Part shown: positions 15,787-23,254 of the stretch, piece by piece
Layout: every line of letters starts with the position of its first letter
Position numbering within the stretch: position 1 is the first letter of the stretch
Source of the DNA: an uncultured Thermomicrobiales bacterium
GTDB lineage: Bacteria; Chloroflexota; Chloroflexia; Thermomicrobiales; UBA6265
Assembly (NCBI GenBank): GCA_902806345.1
Contig: CADCWF010000091.1
Location: forward strand, 1 to 33,956
Direction of reading: 5' to 3'
Length of the DNA stretch: 33,956 bases
Program-made: the position numbers and the translations under genes
Notes under the pieces: model-generated
Databases searched by the model: none
The model's input: only the letters and a program-made list of their open reading frames with translations
Told to the model about the DNA's origin: nothing

Positions 15787-16418
15787 CTCCGACCCCACCG
15801 CCGCCTTCGACGCGTCCTTCGTCTCGGCGCTGGTTGCCGTACACTCCGGCGACCGGCGGCCTCGCCGGGGAGCCGGGAGGCAGACGCCCGGTGGAGCGCG
15901 CGACGGTTGAGACGGACGGGACGGACTCCGCGATCTGGTCGGCCTGGCCGATGCGGACCGCGAGCGCCGTCACCGCCAAGACGGCCGTGGTCAGTACCGG
16001 GCTGCCGGCGGCGACGCGCGTCGCGCTGGCGCTGCTGGTCCCACTGCTCGTCGCCTGGTGGCTCCGCCGCGATCGGCCAATGCCGACGCCCGCTCCGGTC
16101 GGGAAGCGCTCGCCGGGCGGTCGCCTACGCCGGTTGCGGACCGCTCTCCAGCGCCAGGATCGACCAAAACTCCGCCTGTTCGGCCGGGCTATTGGCGCCG
16201 CTCGACCGCGTCTCCACCTTGCTCGCCGTCGTGGTGACGGGTTGCGGCAGGGAACCCCCGTCACGTTGGACGAGGAATCCGGTCGTCACACCGGCGATCG
16301 CCTCGACCCGCGGCTGGCTGGCACACGGGCCGATCGGGCAGGCCGGGCATGGCGCGGCGCCAACGGGCGACGAAACGACGAACGGCGAGTGGTCGGATCG
16401 AGCGGGGAGGGGCACGGG
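15787..16418. other. 632-bp gap with a promoter and unresolved short frames
   Basis: Between the methyltransferase and PPK2 genes. A promoter candidate TTCGTC (15818-15823), 16-bp spacer, TACACT (15840-15845) precedes a GGGAGG site and a GTG at 15891. From that GTG the frame shows strong GC3 bias for about 65-80 codons and includes a membrane helix VALALLVPLLVAWW followed by LRRDR. It then loses coding character after about 16120 but stays open into PPK2. This looks like a small membrane protein whose 3' end is degraded or frameshifted. On the other strand a 96-residue frame (16125-16415) is listed separately. Confidence 0.35.
16125..16415 (-). CDS. Possible small protein, unknown
   Basis: A 96-residue frame from GTG at 16413-16415 to a TAG at 16125. 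Its composition is natural (few arginines), with a cysteine cluster CPACPIGPC at residues 23-31 and a C-terminal NSPAEQAEFWSILALES. I do not recognise it. The start would lie only 4 bases from the PPK2 ATG on the opposite strand and lacks a clear ribosome site, so this may be a chance frame or the remnant of a longer gene. Confidence 0.2.
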   Translation of the reverse strand: MPLPARSDHSPFVVSSPVGAAPCPACPIGPCASQPRVEAIAGVTTGFLVQRDGGSLPQPVTTTASKVETRSSGANSPAEQAEFWSILALESGPQPA

Positions 16419-17267
16419 ATGGGCTATGCGGTGCGGATCCCGGAGGGCGGGCCGGTCGACCTGGCGGCGATCGATGCCCGCGCCGATGGCGGCCTCGGCA
16501 AGCGCGACGGCGAGGCCCGCTTCGAGGCATTGGCCGCCGAGTTGGGCGAACTCCAGGAACTGCTCTATGCTGCCGGCACCCACGCGCTGCTGGTCGTCCT
16601 CCAGGGGATGGACACCAGCGGCAAAGACGGCGCGCTGCGCACTGTTTTCAAGGATGTGGACCCCCAGGGAGTCCGCGCCGTCCCGTTCAAGGCGCCCACC
16701 CCGCTCGAGCTCGGCCACGATTTTCTGTGGCGGGTCCACCGCGAGACCCCCGAGCGGGGGATGGTCGTCGTCTTCAACCGGTCGCACTACGAGGCGGTGC
16801 TGGTCGAGCGGGTGAAGGAGTTGGTGCCGGAGGCGATCTGGAAGGCGCGGTACGACCACATCACGGCCTTCGAGCGGTTGCTGGCGGAGAACGGCACGGT
16901 CGTCCGCAAGTTCTATCTCCATATCAGCGAGGCGGAGCAGGAGGAGCGGCTGCTGGAGCGCGAGGCCGACGTCACCAAGGCCTGGAAGTTGAACGCCGGC
17001 GACTGGGTCGAGCGGCGCACCTGGGGCCGCTACATCGCGGCCTACGAGGAGGCTCTGGCGCGGTGCAGCACCGAAGCGGCACCGTGGTACGTGGTGCCGG
17101 CCGACCGGAAGTGGTTCCGCAACCTGGCGATGGCGGAGGTCCTGGTCGAGACCCTGCGCCCCCTGCGGGAAGGGTGGCTGGCGGCGCTGCGAGAGCGGGG
17201 TGAACGGGAACTGACCCTGGTTCGGGCCGAGCGGGAGCGGGTGCAGGCGCGGGACCCGCTTCGGTAG
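16419..17267 (+). CDS. PPK2 family polyphosphate kinase
   Basis: A 282-residue cytoplasmic nucleotide kinase that uses inorganic polyphosphate as phosphate donor (or makes it). Walker A is GMDTSGKDG at 63-71, followed by VFKDVDPQGVRAVPFKAPTPLELGHDFLWR. The Walker B/lid block is VVVFNRSHYEAVLVERV at 116-132. An LEREADVTKAWKLNAGDW lid segment and a WYVVPADRKWFRNLAM tail complete the family. FNRS rather than FDRS at 119-122 and the PQGV block resemble class III PPK2 enzymes, which can phosphorylate both AMP and ADP; that subclass call is from memory of the family. ATG at 16419 follows GGGGAGGGG. The frame stays open upstream for over 1 kb, but PPK2 proteins do not have such an extension. Confidence 0.93.
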   Translation: MGYAVRIPEGGPVDLAAIDARADGGLGKRDGEARFEALAAELGELQELLYAAGTHALLVVLQGMDTSGKDGALRTVFKDVDPQGVRAVPFKAPTPLELGHDFLWRVHRETPERGMVVVFNRSHYEAVLVERVKELVPEAIWKARYDHITAFERLLAENGTVVRKFYLHISEAEQEERLLEREADVTKAWKLNAGDWVERRTWGRYIAAYEEALARCSTEAAPWYVVPADRKWFRNLAMAEVLVETLRPLREGWLAALRERGERELTLVRAERERVQARDPLR

Positions 17268-17296
17268 CGCACCCTTCAATCCTCGCCGGCGGTCGC

Positions 17297-17325
17297 TTGT
17301 GACCCCCCGACCGCTGGCGTAGCAT
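17297..17325 (+). promoter_or_regulatory. Promoter of the phytoene/squalene synthase gene
   Basis: TTGTGA at 17297-17302, a 17-bp spacer and TAGCAT at 17320-17325 form a good sigma-70-type promoter. Transcription would begin near 17332, 11 bases before an in-frame GTG (17343) and about 85 bases before the preferred GTG start at 17418. Confidence 0.6.
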
Positions 17326-17417
17326 GCGACGATGGGTTCGGCGTGACGGTGTGGCCGCATCGGCTTGGGCACGATGCCGAACAGCGTCGATGCGGCGTCT
17401 CGCGGCGAGGGTGTGGC

Positions 17418-18311
17418 GTGGGCGAGGGTGGTGGCGGGCGGTCCGCGGTGCCGGACTGGGAGCTGTGCCGCCGCGTCGTGCGCGAGCACGGCAAGACCTT
17501 CTACTTCGCCAGCCAGTTCCTGCCGCCGGAACGTCGCCGCGCGATCCACGCCGCCTACGCCTTCTGCCGCATCGCCGACGACATCGTCGACCGAGCACCG
17601 GCCACCGGTCTGGCCGTCGCCGCCCGTGCCCTCGACGCTTGGGAGATGGAGCTGGACGCGCCGGTCCACCCAGTCGCCGTCGCCTTCGCCGCCGCGCGCA
17701 GCGCGTACGAGATCCCCGCCCAGGCCGCGCGCGACCTGATGGCCGGCGTCCGGATGGACCTCACCCCGGAGCCCTACACCACCTGGGACGACCTCGAACT
17801 CTACTGCTACCGGGTGGCCGGCACGGTCGGCCTGATCTCGGCGCCGGTCCTCGGCTGCGTCGACCGCGCCCGGCTGGCCAACGCGGTCGACCTCGGCATC
17901 GCGATGCAGCTGACCAACATCCTGCGCGACGTCGGGGAGGACGCCCGGATGGGGCGGCTCTACCTGCCGCTGGAGGATTTGGCCGCCTTCGGCGTCGACC
18001 CCGAGGCGACCCTCATTGGCCGCCCGAGCGGCCGCTTCCGCGAGCTTATGCAGTTCGAGATTGCCCGCGCTCGCGCCTACTATGACTCGGCGCGGGAGGG
18101 GATCCCGTCGCTCGCGCCGGCGGGTCAACTGACGACGCTGGCGAGTGCCCACCTCTACGGCAAGATCCTGGCCCGGATCGAGGAGAACAACTACGAGGTG
18201 TTCCGCACCCGGGCCGTCATCCCGAACGGGCGCAAGCTGCGGGCGATGCCGACGGTGGCGGCGGCATTCGTCCGCCTGCAGTTCCCGGACGGGATGCGGT
18301 TCCGGACGTAG
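17418..18311 (+). CDS. Phytoene/squalene synthase family protein
   Basis: A 297-residue trans-prenyltransferase that should join two prenyl diphosphates head to head (phytoene or squalene formation), the entry to carotenoids or hopanoids. The first Asp-rich motif is CRIADDIVD, the second is NILRDVGED, and the family block TFYFASQFLPPERRRAIHAAYAF precedes the first. CYRVAGTVGLI and LYLPLEDLAAFGV are also typical. The AFCRIADDIVD style leans to CrtB-like phytoene synthase. No desaturase or cyclase gene is nearby, so the product is undecided. I chose GTG at 17418, with GAGGG six bases upstream; codon use before it is not coding-like, though GTG at 17343 in the same frame cannot be excluded. Confidence 0.88.
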   Translation: MGEGGGGRSAVPDWELCRRVVREHGKTFYFASQFLPPERRRAIHAAYAFCRIADDIVDRAPATGLAVAARALDAWEMELDAPVHPVAVAFAAARSAYEIPAQAARDLMAGVRMDLTPEPYTTWDDLELYCYRVAGTVGLISAPVLGCVDRARLANAVDLGIAMQLTNILRDVGEDARMGRLYLPLEDLAAFGVDPEATLIGRPSGRFRELMQFEIARARAYYDSAREGIPSLAPAGQLTTLASAHLYGKILARIEENNYEVFRTRAVIPNGRKLRAMPTVAAAFVRLQFPDGMRFRT

Positions 18312-18326
18312 CGGCCCCTGGTCGCT

Positions 18327-18406
18327 CTACACGCGGGCCGCGTCCGGCGCCGGCGCGAAGCCCTGGAACCGGTCGAACTCGGCGTGGTGGTGGGCCTGAT
18401 CCACCG
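18327..18406 (-). repeat. Duplicated 3' end of the ThDP-enzyme gene (left copy of 80-bp repeat)
   Basis: These 80 bp match 19231-19310 at 78 positions in the same orientation. The right copy is the last 25 codons and stop of the ThDP enzyme gene. This left copy still encodes VDQAHHHAEFDRFQGFAP and a stop, with Ala-to-Pro and Ala-to-Val changes, but has no gene attached. Similarity begins exactly at the stop codon and ends abruptly at 18406. With the other copy it brackets the toxin-antitoxin pair, as attachment repeats bracket a mobile island. Confidence 0.9.
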
Positions 18407-18419
18407 AAAGGCCGTATGG

Positions 18420-18449
18420 TTGACCTAGGGTCGATCCGTCCGTGACGAT
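18420..18449 (+). promoter_or_regulatory. Promoter and dyad upstream of the toxin-antitoxin pair
   Basis: TTGACC (18420-18425), 18-bp spacer, GACGAT (18444-18449) is a promoter candidate. The -35 overlaps a near-palindrome, TTGACC-TAG-GGTCGA (18420-18434, one mismatch), which would suit autoregulation by the antitoxin or toxin-antitoxin complex. Confidence 0.45.
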
Positions 18450-18505
18450 TGCACGAAGTCGGTCTCGGGCAATGCAACGGCAGGCTATCGGGCGGGAGCG
18501 TGGAT

Positions 18506-18754
18506 ATGGCCAAGACCATTCGAGCTCGGTTCGACGGGCAAGTGCTCCGACCGGAAGAACCACTCGACCTCCCGTCCGACGTTGTCTACACCGTGACCAT
18601 CGAACGGGAGACCCTGCCCACGCGGGAAACGCGATCCTCGAAACCCCATCCCTTGCAGGTCATCGCGGACATGGCGATCGAGATGGGGGTCACCGACCTC
18701 TCGGCCCGCCACCAGTGGTACGCCCGCCGGGACGCGCCGGGCGATGCCGAGTAG
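18506..18754 (+). CDS. Antitoxin, AF2212/DUF104-like
   Basis: An 82-residue protein whose first 40 residues follow the DUF104/AF2212 pattern: a basic start (MAKTIRARFDG), then VLRPEEPLDLPSDVVYTVTI. Members of this family pair with PIN-domain toxins. The C-terminal half (QVIADMAIEMGVTDLSARHQWYA) probably forms the toxin-binding segment. ATG at 18506 follows GGGAGC. The stop overlaps the toxin start by 11 bases, so the two are translated together, usual for such modules. Third-position GC is lower than in flanking genes, consistent with acquisition. Lies inside the 80-bp repeat bracket. Confidence 0.8.
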   Translation: MAKTIRARFDGQVLRPEEPLDLPSDVVYTVTIERETLPTRETRSSKPHPLQVIADMAIEMGVTDLSARHQWYARRDAPGDAE

Positions 18755-19178
18755 CCGCGTGCCGGTGTTCCTGGACACGTCCTACGTGTACGCGCTTGTG
18801 AATCGGAACGACGATTGGCACCGCCCGGCTTTGGCCTGGCAGGAATGGGCCGTCACCCTCGACCACCCGATGGTCACCACCGAGTACATCTTGACCGAAA
18901 TCGGAGACGGATTGGCCTCGATTCGCTTTCGACGTGAGGCCGTCCGGCTCATCGAGCTGTTCCGCGAGAGCGAGGTCGTCGAGACCATCTCCGCGAGCCG
19001 ATTGTTCGAAGACGCGCTGGCCTTGTACCGGACCAGACCCGACAAGGCCTGGGGTATGACCGATTGCGCGTCGTTCGTGGCGATGGGGCTCCGTGGTCTT
19101 TCGTCGGCATTGACCGCCGATACCCACTTCCGGCAAGCGGGCTTCCGACCATTGCTCCTCGAGCATCCTCCCGCTTGA
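18744..19178 (+). CDS. PIN-domain ribonuclease toxin (VapC-like)
   Basis: A 144-residue PIN-domain protein. The acidic metal-binding residues are all visible: Asp11 in VFLDTSYVYAL, Glu52 in YILTEIGD, Asp107 in WGMTDCASFVAM and Asp126 in ALTADTHFRQAGF. The pattern 'TDCASF' plus 'ADTHFxxAGF' is typical of VapC-type endoribonucleases, which cut tRNA or rRNA and stop growth unless held by the antitoxin. Start overlaps the antitoxin gene. GC bias is weaker than in neighbouring genes. It appears intact. Which RNA it cuts cannot be told. Confidence 0.85.
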   Translation: MPSSRVPVFLDTSYVYALVNRNDDWHRPALAWQEWAVTLDHPMVTTEYILTEIGDGLASIRFRREAVRLIELFRESEVVETISASRLFEDALALYRTRPDKAWGMTDCASFVAMGLRGLSSALTADTHFRQAGFRPLLLEHPPA

Positions 19179-19230
19179 ACCGGGGATGCCCATCGCAACT
19201 CCCTGGACGGCCGTGAACCCGTCCCGAATC

Positions 19231-20949
19231 CTACGCGCGGGCCGCGTCCGCCGCCGGCGCGAAGCCCTGGAACCGGTCGAACTCGGCGTGGTGGTGGGCC
19301 TGATCCACCGGGACATCGACGACGAACGGGACACCGGCGGCGTTGGCCGCCTTCGCCTGCTCCAGCGCCGCCTCCAGCCCCTCGACCGTTTCGACCCGCA
19401 CCCCGTCGCAGCCGCAGGCGCGGGCGACGCCGACCACGTCGAGCGGCGGGTCGAACTGGGTCGCCACGATCCGGCCGTCGAGCCCGCGCTTCTGCGACCA
19501 CTGGACCCAGCCGAAGGCGCCGTCGTCGAGGACGACCCAGGTGACCGGCAGCTTCTCCTGGGCCGCGGTGCCGAGCTCGTGGATCGCCATCTGGAAGGCA
19601 CCGTCGCCGGTGGTGCAGACCACCTGGCGGTCGGGTCGGGCCAGCTTGGCGGCCATCGCCCCGATCACCCCGTAGCCCATCGCGGTCTGCTCGGCCGGGG
19701 GCACGCAGCACCCCTCGTCTAGCACTTGGTAGTAGGGCCAGTAGTAGGCCCACAGATCCTGGCCGCCGTTCTCCTTGACGAGGATCGTGTTGGCGCCGAA
19801 GACGCGGTTGATGGCGGCGACGACGGACTTGCCCTTGAACGGCAGCCCGTCCGCCAAGGCCGCCGCGGCGTCCGCCCGCGCCGCCTCGATCGCCTCGGCC
19901 CGGCCCCGCTCGATCGTAGCGACCCAGTCTGGACTCGGCCCCGCGCCGCGCTCGGCCATCACCGCACCCAGCGCCTCAACCGCTCGCCGCGCGTCGGCCT
20001 GGATCGCCACGTCCGGGCGCCAGTTGCGGCCCAGCTCGAAGGGGTCGATGTCGATCTGGACCAGTTTGGCGCCCTCGGGTCGGGGCAGGAAGCCGCCCTG
20101 GAACTCCTCCATCCGGGCGCCGACGGTCAGCAGGAGGTCGGCCCCCTCGTAGGTCTCGCGGGGGAAGGTCGTCCGGTAGAGACCGACCAGCCCGGCGAAG
20201 AGCGGGTGCGTCTCCGCTACGCTGCCGCGCCCGGCCGGCGTCGTCTGGATCGGCACCCCGAAGCGATGGGAGAAGGCCGCGACCGCGTCGCCCGCATCGG
20301 AGAGGATGGCGCCGCCGCCGGTCACCAGCAGCGGCCGTTCGGCCGCCGCCAGCAGATTGGCGGCCTCGGCGATGGCGGCCGGGTCGGGCGCGGGCCGCGA
20401 TGGCGGCAGCGAACGGACGTAGGGCGGAATCTCGGCCTTGTCCTTGCCGATGTCGGCCGGCAGCTCGACGTAGACGGGACCTGGCTGGCCGGAGCGGGCG
20501 AGCTGGACCGCCCGCCGGATCGTCCAGGGGATGCGCTCGGCGGTCTCGACGGTCGTCGCCCACTTGGTGATCGGCCGCAGCATCCCGATGTGGTCGCACT
20601 CCTGGAAGGCGCCCATGCCGTTCGTCAGGCGGCTGGCGCGGACGCCGAGGACGAGCATCGGGGTACAGCCGGAGAACGCCTCAAGGATGCCGGGGACGAG
20701 GTTGGCGATGCCCGGGCCCGGACACCCGAAGCAGGCAGCGAGCTGGCCGGAGACGCGGGCGTAGGCCATCGCCAGGAAGGCGCCGCTCGTCTCGTAGCGG
20801 ACGCCGATGGCGCGGGGGCCGCCGTCCGGTTCGGCCTCGTAGAGCGCGTCGTAGAGGTGGCCGGGGTCGCCGGGCAGCCCGAAGACGTAGGGCACCCCTT
20901 CCGCCCGCAGACCCGTGACGACCGCTTCCCAGCCCGTCATCCGCGCCAT
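19231..20949 (-). CDS. Thiamine-diphosphate-dependent enzyme (acetolactate synthase-like)
   Basis: A 572-residue ThDP enzyme with the usual three domains: N-terminal Pyr domain (GVPYVFGLPGDPGHLYDAL, with catalytic Glu53 in RYETSGAFLAMAYAR), central domain, and C-terminal PP domain. The ThDP/Mg motif begins GDGAF at 448-452 and ends at 475-476 in Asp-Asp (VVLDDGAFG), where acetolactate synthases have Asn-Asn or Asn-Asp. It may decarboxylate a 2-oxo acid, but whether it makes acetolactate is unclear. No small regulatory subunit is nearby. The last 80 bp are duplicated at 18327-18406. The start is ATG at 20949 (an in-frame ATG at 20940 is also possible). Confidence 0.9.
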   Translation of the reverse strand: MARMTGWEAVVTGLRAEGVPYVFGLPGDPGHLYDALYEAEPDGGPRAIGVRYETSGAFLAMAYARVSGQLAACFGCPGPGIANLVPGILEAFSGCTPMLVLGVRASRLTNGMGAFQECDHIGMLRPITKWATTVETAERIPWTIRRAVQLARSGQPGPVYVELPADIGKDKAEIPPYVRSLPPSRPAPDPAAIAEAANLLAAAERPLLVTGGGAILSDAGDAVAAFSHRFGVPIQTTPAGRGSVAETHPLFAGLVGLYRTTFPRETYEGADLLLTVGARMEEFQGGFLPRPEGAKLVQIDIDPFELGRNWRPDVAIQADARRAVEALGAVMAERGAGPSPDWVATIERGRAEAIEAARADAAAALADGLPFKGKSVVAAINRVFGANTILVKENGGQDLWAYYWPYYQVLDEGCCVPPAEQTAMGYGVIGAMAAKLARPDRQVVCTTGDGAFQMAIHELGTAAQEKLPVTWVVLDDGAFGWVQWSQKRGLDGRIVATQFDPPLDVVGVARACGCDGVRVETVEGLEAALEQAKAANAAGVPFVVDVPVDQAHHHAEFDRFQGFAPAADAARA

Positions 20950-20993
20950 CGTCCCGCCCCTCTCACCGTCGTATCCGACCGTCTCGTCGCGGC

Positions 20994-21022
20994 AGGCTAC
21001 GCCGGGGTGGCGACCACGTCAA
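20994..21022 (-). promoter_or_regulatory. Promoter of the ThDP-enzyme gene
   Basis: On the minus strand TTGACG (21017-21022), 17-bp spacer and TAGCCT (20994-20999) form a good sigma-70-type promoter. Transcription would start near 20987, about 38 nt before the ATG at 20949. The rest of the 181-bp gap to the next gene shows a second TTGACA (21071-21076) without a suitably spaced -10. Confidence 0.6.
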
Positions 21023-21130
21023 CGGCGGGAAGCAGACGGCAGAATCGCACCGGCGGCTTGAACCGCGTCGTGTCAAACCTCCACCGTTGATTCCGACATG
21101 GGCGGTCGCTCGACGTTCCGGGTAGGCGAT

Positions 21131-21901
21131 CTAGCCAGTGTCGGAGATGAACTGGCGCGCCGCACGGACGAGCGCCTCGTTGCCCGATGTGCGCTCGTCG
21201 TCAGGCCCGTTCAGCGTGTCTTCGAGCCCGATCCGGGTGCCGATGCCTCGGCGGATCGCATCGACGAGGAGAACCCAGGTCGCCTCACCGTCGCCGTGCT
21301 GGAGGCGCGGGGCCGTGAGGCCACCTCGGTCAAGTGCCCGGTGGATCCCGTCGACCGCCGCTCCCGCATCGTCCCGGCTTACATCCACCGGCTCGAGCAG
21401 GATGCGCGTGACCCGATCGCCGAAACCCGACGTTGCCAGAAGCCCGGCTTCCTCGACGCTCGACACCCCGGCCTCGATGCCGACCCCGGCCTGGACGAGG
21501 GCCGCCATGATCTCCGTGGCCCCTCGCTCGGAAAGATTGACTGAGGCGAAGTCGGGCGCCCGCCAGGCGCGCACCAACGCGAGACGGCGATCGAGGTCGG
21601 GTTCGATCCAGGCGCCGGTCGTCACCCCGACCGGCACCTCGCAGGCGGTACGGACCCGCACCACGACCTCGTCGACGACGGCCGCGTCGAGCCGCTCCCG
21701 TCCCTCACGATCTCGCGGATGGAGATGGATCGCCCGAGCGCCCGCGGCAACGCACGCCACGGCGTCTCGGGCCAACTCCTCGACCGACACTGGGATCGCC
21801 GGGTGGTCGAGCCTCGTCCGAGCGCCGTTGAGGGCTGCTTGCAGGAAGATGGTGCCTGTCCCACCCCGATCCCCGTCCGTCACCAGTGACCGTCCATCCA
21901 T
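21131..21901 (-). CDS. Beta-keto acid cleavage enzyme family protein (BKACE, DUF849)
   Basis: A 256-residue TIM-barrel protein of the family first known as 3-keto-5-aminohexanoate cleavage enzyme. These enzymes split beta-keto acids with acetyl-CoA, giving acetoacetate and a new CoA thioester. The zinc-binding pair is HLH (His59, His61) in AIHLHPRD, preceded by LQAALNGART as in the family. Near the end, RIGLEDTLNGPDDERTSGNEALV matches the block with the conserved glutamate. It is a little shorter than typical members (about 270-310). It starts 3 bp after the MFS stop, so the two form an operon and the transporter may import the substrate or its precursor. Substrate is unknown. Confidence 0.86.
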   Translation of the reverse strand: MDGRSLVTDGDRGGTGTIFLQAALNGARTRLDHPAIPVSVEELARDAVACVAAGARAIHLHPRDREGRERLDAAVVDEVVVRVRTACEVPVGVTTGAWIEPDLDRRLALVRAWRAPDFASVNLSERGATEIMAALVQAGVGIEAGVSSVEEAGLLATSGFGDRVTRILLEPVDVSRDDAGAAVDGIHRALDRGGLTAPRLQHGDGEATWVLLVDAIRRGIGTRIGLEDTLNGPDDERTSGNEALVRAARQFISDTG

Positions 21902-21904
21902 CGG

Positions 21905-23215
21905 CTATCTCACCAGCGGCGCCCCCGGCACGAGCGGCGTGACCACGACCTCCCGCTCCCGCCGCCGACCGATCCCCAGCGCCATCATCGCCGCGACCAG
22001 GCAGAGCGCCCCGGCGGCCAGGAAGGCGAGCACGTAGTCGCCGGTGGCGGTGCGGACCAGGCCGGCGCCGGTGGCGGCGACGGCGGCTCCGACCTGGTGG
22101 GCCGAGAAGATCCAGCCGTAGACGATCGGGCCGCGCTGGCGGCCGAAGATGTCGGAGGCGAGCGAAACGGTCGGCGGTACCGTCGCCACCCAGTCCAGCC
22201 CATAGAAGACGACGAAGAGGATCAAGCCGGCCTGGGGGGCGCCGAACGCCGTCGGCAGCAGCAGCAGCGAGAGGCCGCGCAGGCCGTAGTAGGCGAAGAG
22301 GAGCTTGCGCGGGTCCCAGCGGTCGGTCAGCCAACCGGAGGCCGTGGTGCCGATCACGTCGAAGATGCCGATCAGGGCGAGGAATCCGGCGGCGGTCGTC
22401 GCCGCCATGCCGTGGTCGATGCTGGCCGGGATGAGGTGGGTGCCGATCAGGCCGTTGGTGCTGAACCCACAGACGAAGAAGGTCCCGGCCAGGAGCCAGA
22501 AGTCGCGGTGGCCGGCGGCGAGGCGGAGTCCGTCGACCGCGGAGACGATGGGGTTCGTCGCCGGCGTGGCCTGGGGCGGGTCGTCGATCTTCGCGCCGTA
22601 GGGTCGCTCGCCGACCTCGCGCGGCCAGTCGCGCAGGAACCTGGCAACGAGCGGAATGACCAGCAGGGCACCGGTCGCGGTCGCCACCGCCGCCCACCGC
22701 CAACCGACATCGGTCGTCAGCCAGGCCAGCGTCGGCAGGAAGACGAGTTGGCCGGTGGCGCTGGCCGCCGTCAGTAGCCCGAGGACGAGGCCTCGCCGCT
22801 CGACGAACCAGCGGTTGGCGATCGTCGCCGCCAGCACCGTCGCCATGCAGCCGGCGCCGAGGCCGACGACGACGCCCCAGAGCAGGACGAGTTGCCACGG
22901 CTGGTCGGCCTGGGTCGTCAGGAGGGCGCCGGCGGCGATGGCGGCCAGGGCTGAGCAGACGACGCGGCGGATGCCGAAGCGGAGCATCAGCGCGGCGGCG
23001 AACGGACCGGAGAAGCCGAACAGGAGCAGGTTGACCGAGACGGCCAAGCCGACGGTCGCCCGGCTCCAGCCGAACTCCTGCTCCAGCGGCACCATCAGGA
23101 CGCCCGGCGTCGAGCGGAACCCGGCGGCGCCGAGGAGCGTGACGAACGTCACGGCGAAGACGACCCAGGCGTAGTGGGGCCGCGCCCGCTCCGCTCGCCC
23201 CTGCCCAATCCCCAT
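21905..23215 (-). CDS. MFS transporter
   Basis: A 436-residue major facilitator with about twelve hydrophobic segments, in two halves joined by a polar loop around residues 200-225. The N-terminal block PHYAWVVFAVTFVTLLGAAGFRSTPGVLMVPLEQEFGWSRATVG is typical of the OFA/monocarboxylate-transporter-like group (oxalate/formate and other organic anions). The second half has SGWLTDRWDPRKLL, the motif A counterpart. The gene is the first of a two-gene operon with a BKACE enzyme, which suggests uptake of an organic acid. A promoter with an overlapping inverted repeat lies just upstream. The ribosome site is weak. Confidence 0.9.
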   Translation of the reverse strand: MGIGQGRAERARPHYAWVVFAVTFVTLLGAAGFRSTPGVLMVPLEQEFGWSRATVGLAVSVNLLLFGFSGPFAAALMLRFGIRRVVCSALAAIAAGALLTTQADQPWQLVLLWGVVVGLGAGCMATVLAATIANRWFVERRGLVLGLLTAASATGQLVFLPTLAWLTTDVGWRWAAVATATGALLVIPLVARFLRDWPREVGERPYGAKIDDPPQATPATNPIVSAVDGLRLAAGHRDFWLLAGTFFVCGFSTNGLIGTHLIPASIDHGMAATTAAGFLALIGIFDVIGTTASGWLTDRWDPRKLLFAYYGLRGLSLLLLPTAFGAPQAGLILFVVFYGLDWVATVPPTVSLASDIFGRQRGPIVYGWIFSAHQVGAAVAATGAGLVRTATGDYVLAFLAAGALCLVAAMMALGIGRRREREVVVTPLVPGAPLVR

Positions 23216-23254
23216 CCCGACCCCGCCTGGTGCTCGCCCCGTCGCTCAGGGGAG

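Larger units (their letters stand above)
18327..19310. mobile_element. Putative toxin-antitoxin mini-island bracketed by 80-bp direct repeats
   Basis: The segment runs from the left copy (18327-18406) to the right copy (19231-19310) of the 80-bp repeat, leaving 824 bp of unique DNA with only the antitoxin and toxin. The right copy completes the ThDP enzyme gene. Integrative elements that enter the 3' end of a gene and restore it leave this arrangement, but I see no integrase or transposase here. It could also be a remnant or have moved with help from elsewhere. A simple tandem duplication of the gene followed by loss of most of one copy is the main alternative. Confidence 0.5.

Noticed and set aside
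18312..18563. Minus-strand frame ending in the duplicated ThDP-enzyme tail, as a possible gene.
   Set aside because: Only the last 25 codons match; the rest overlaps the toxin-antitoxin promoter and the antitoxin gene in antisense, so it is a remnant and not a gene.
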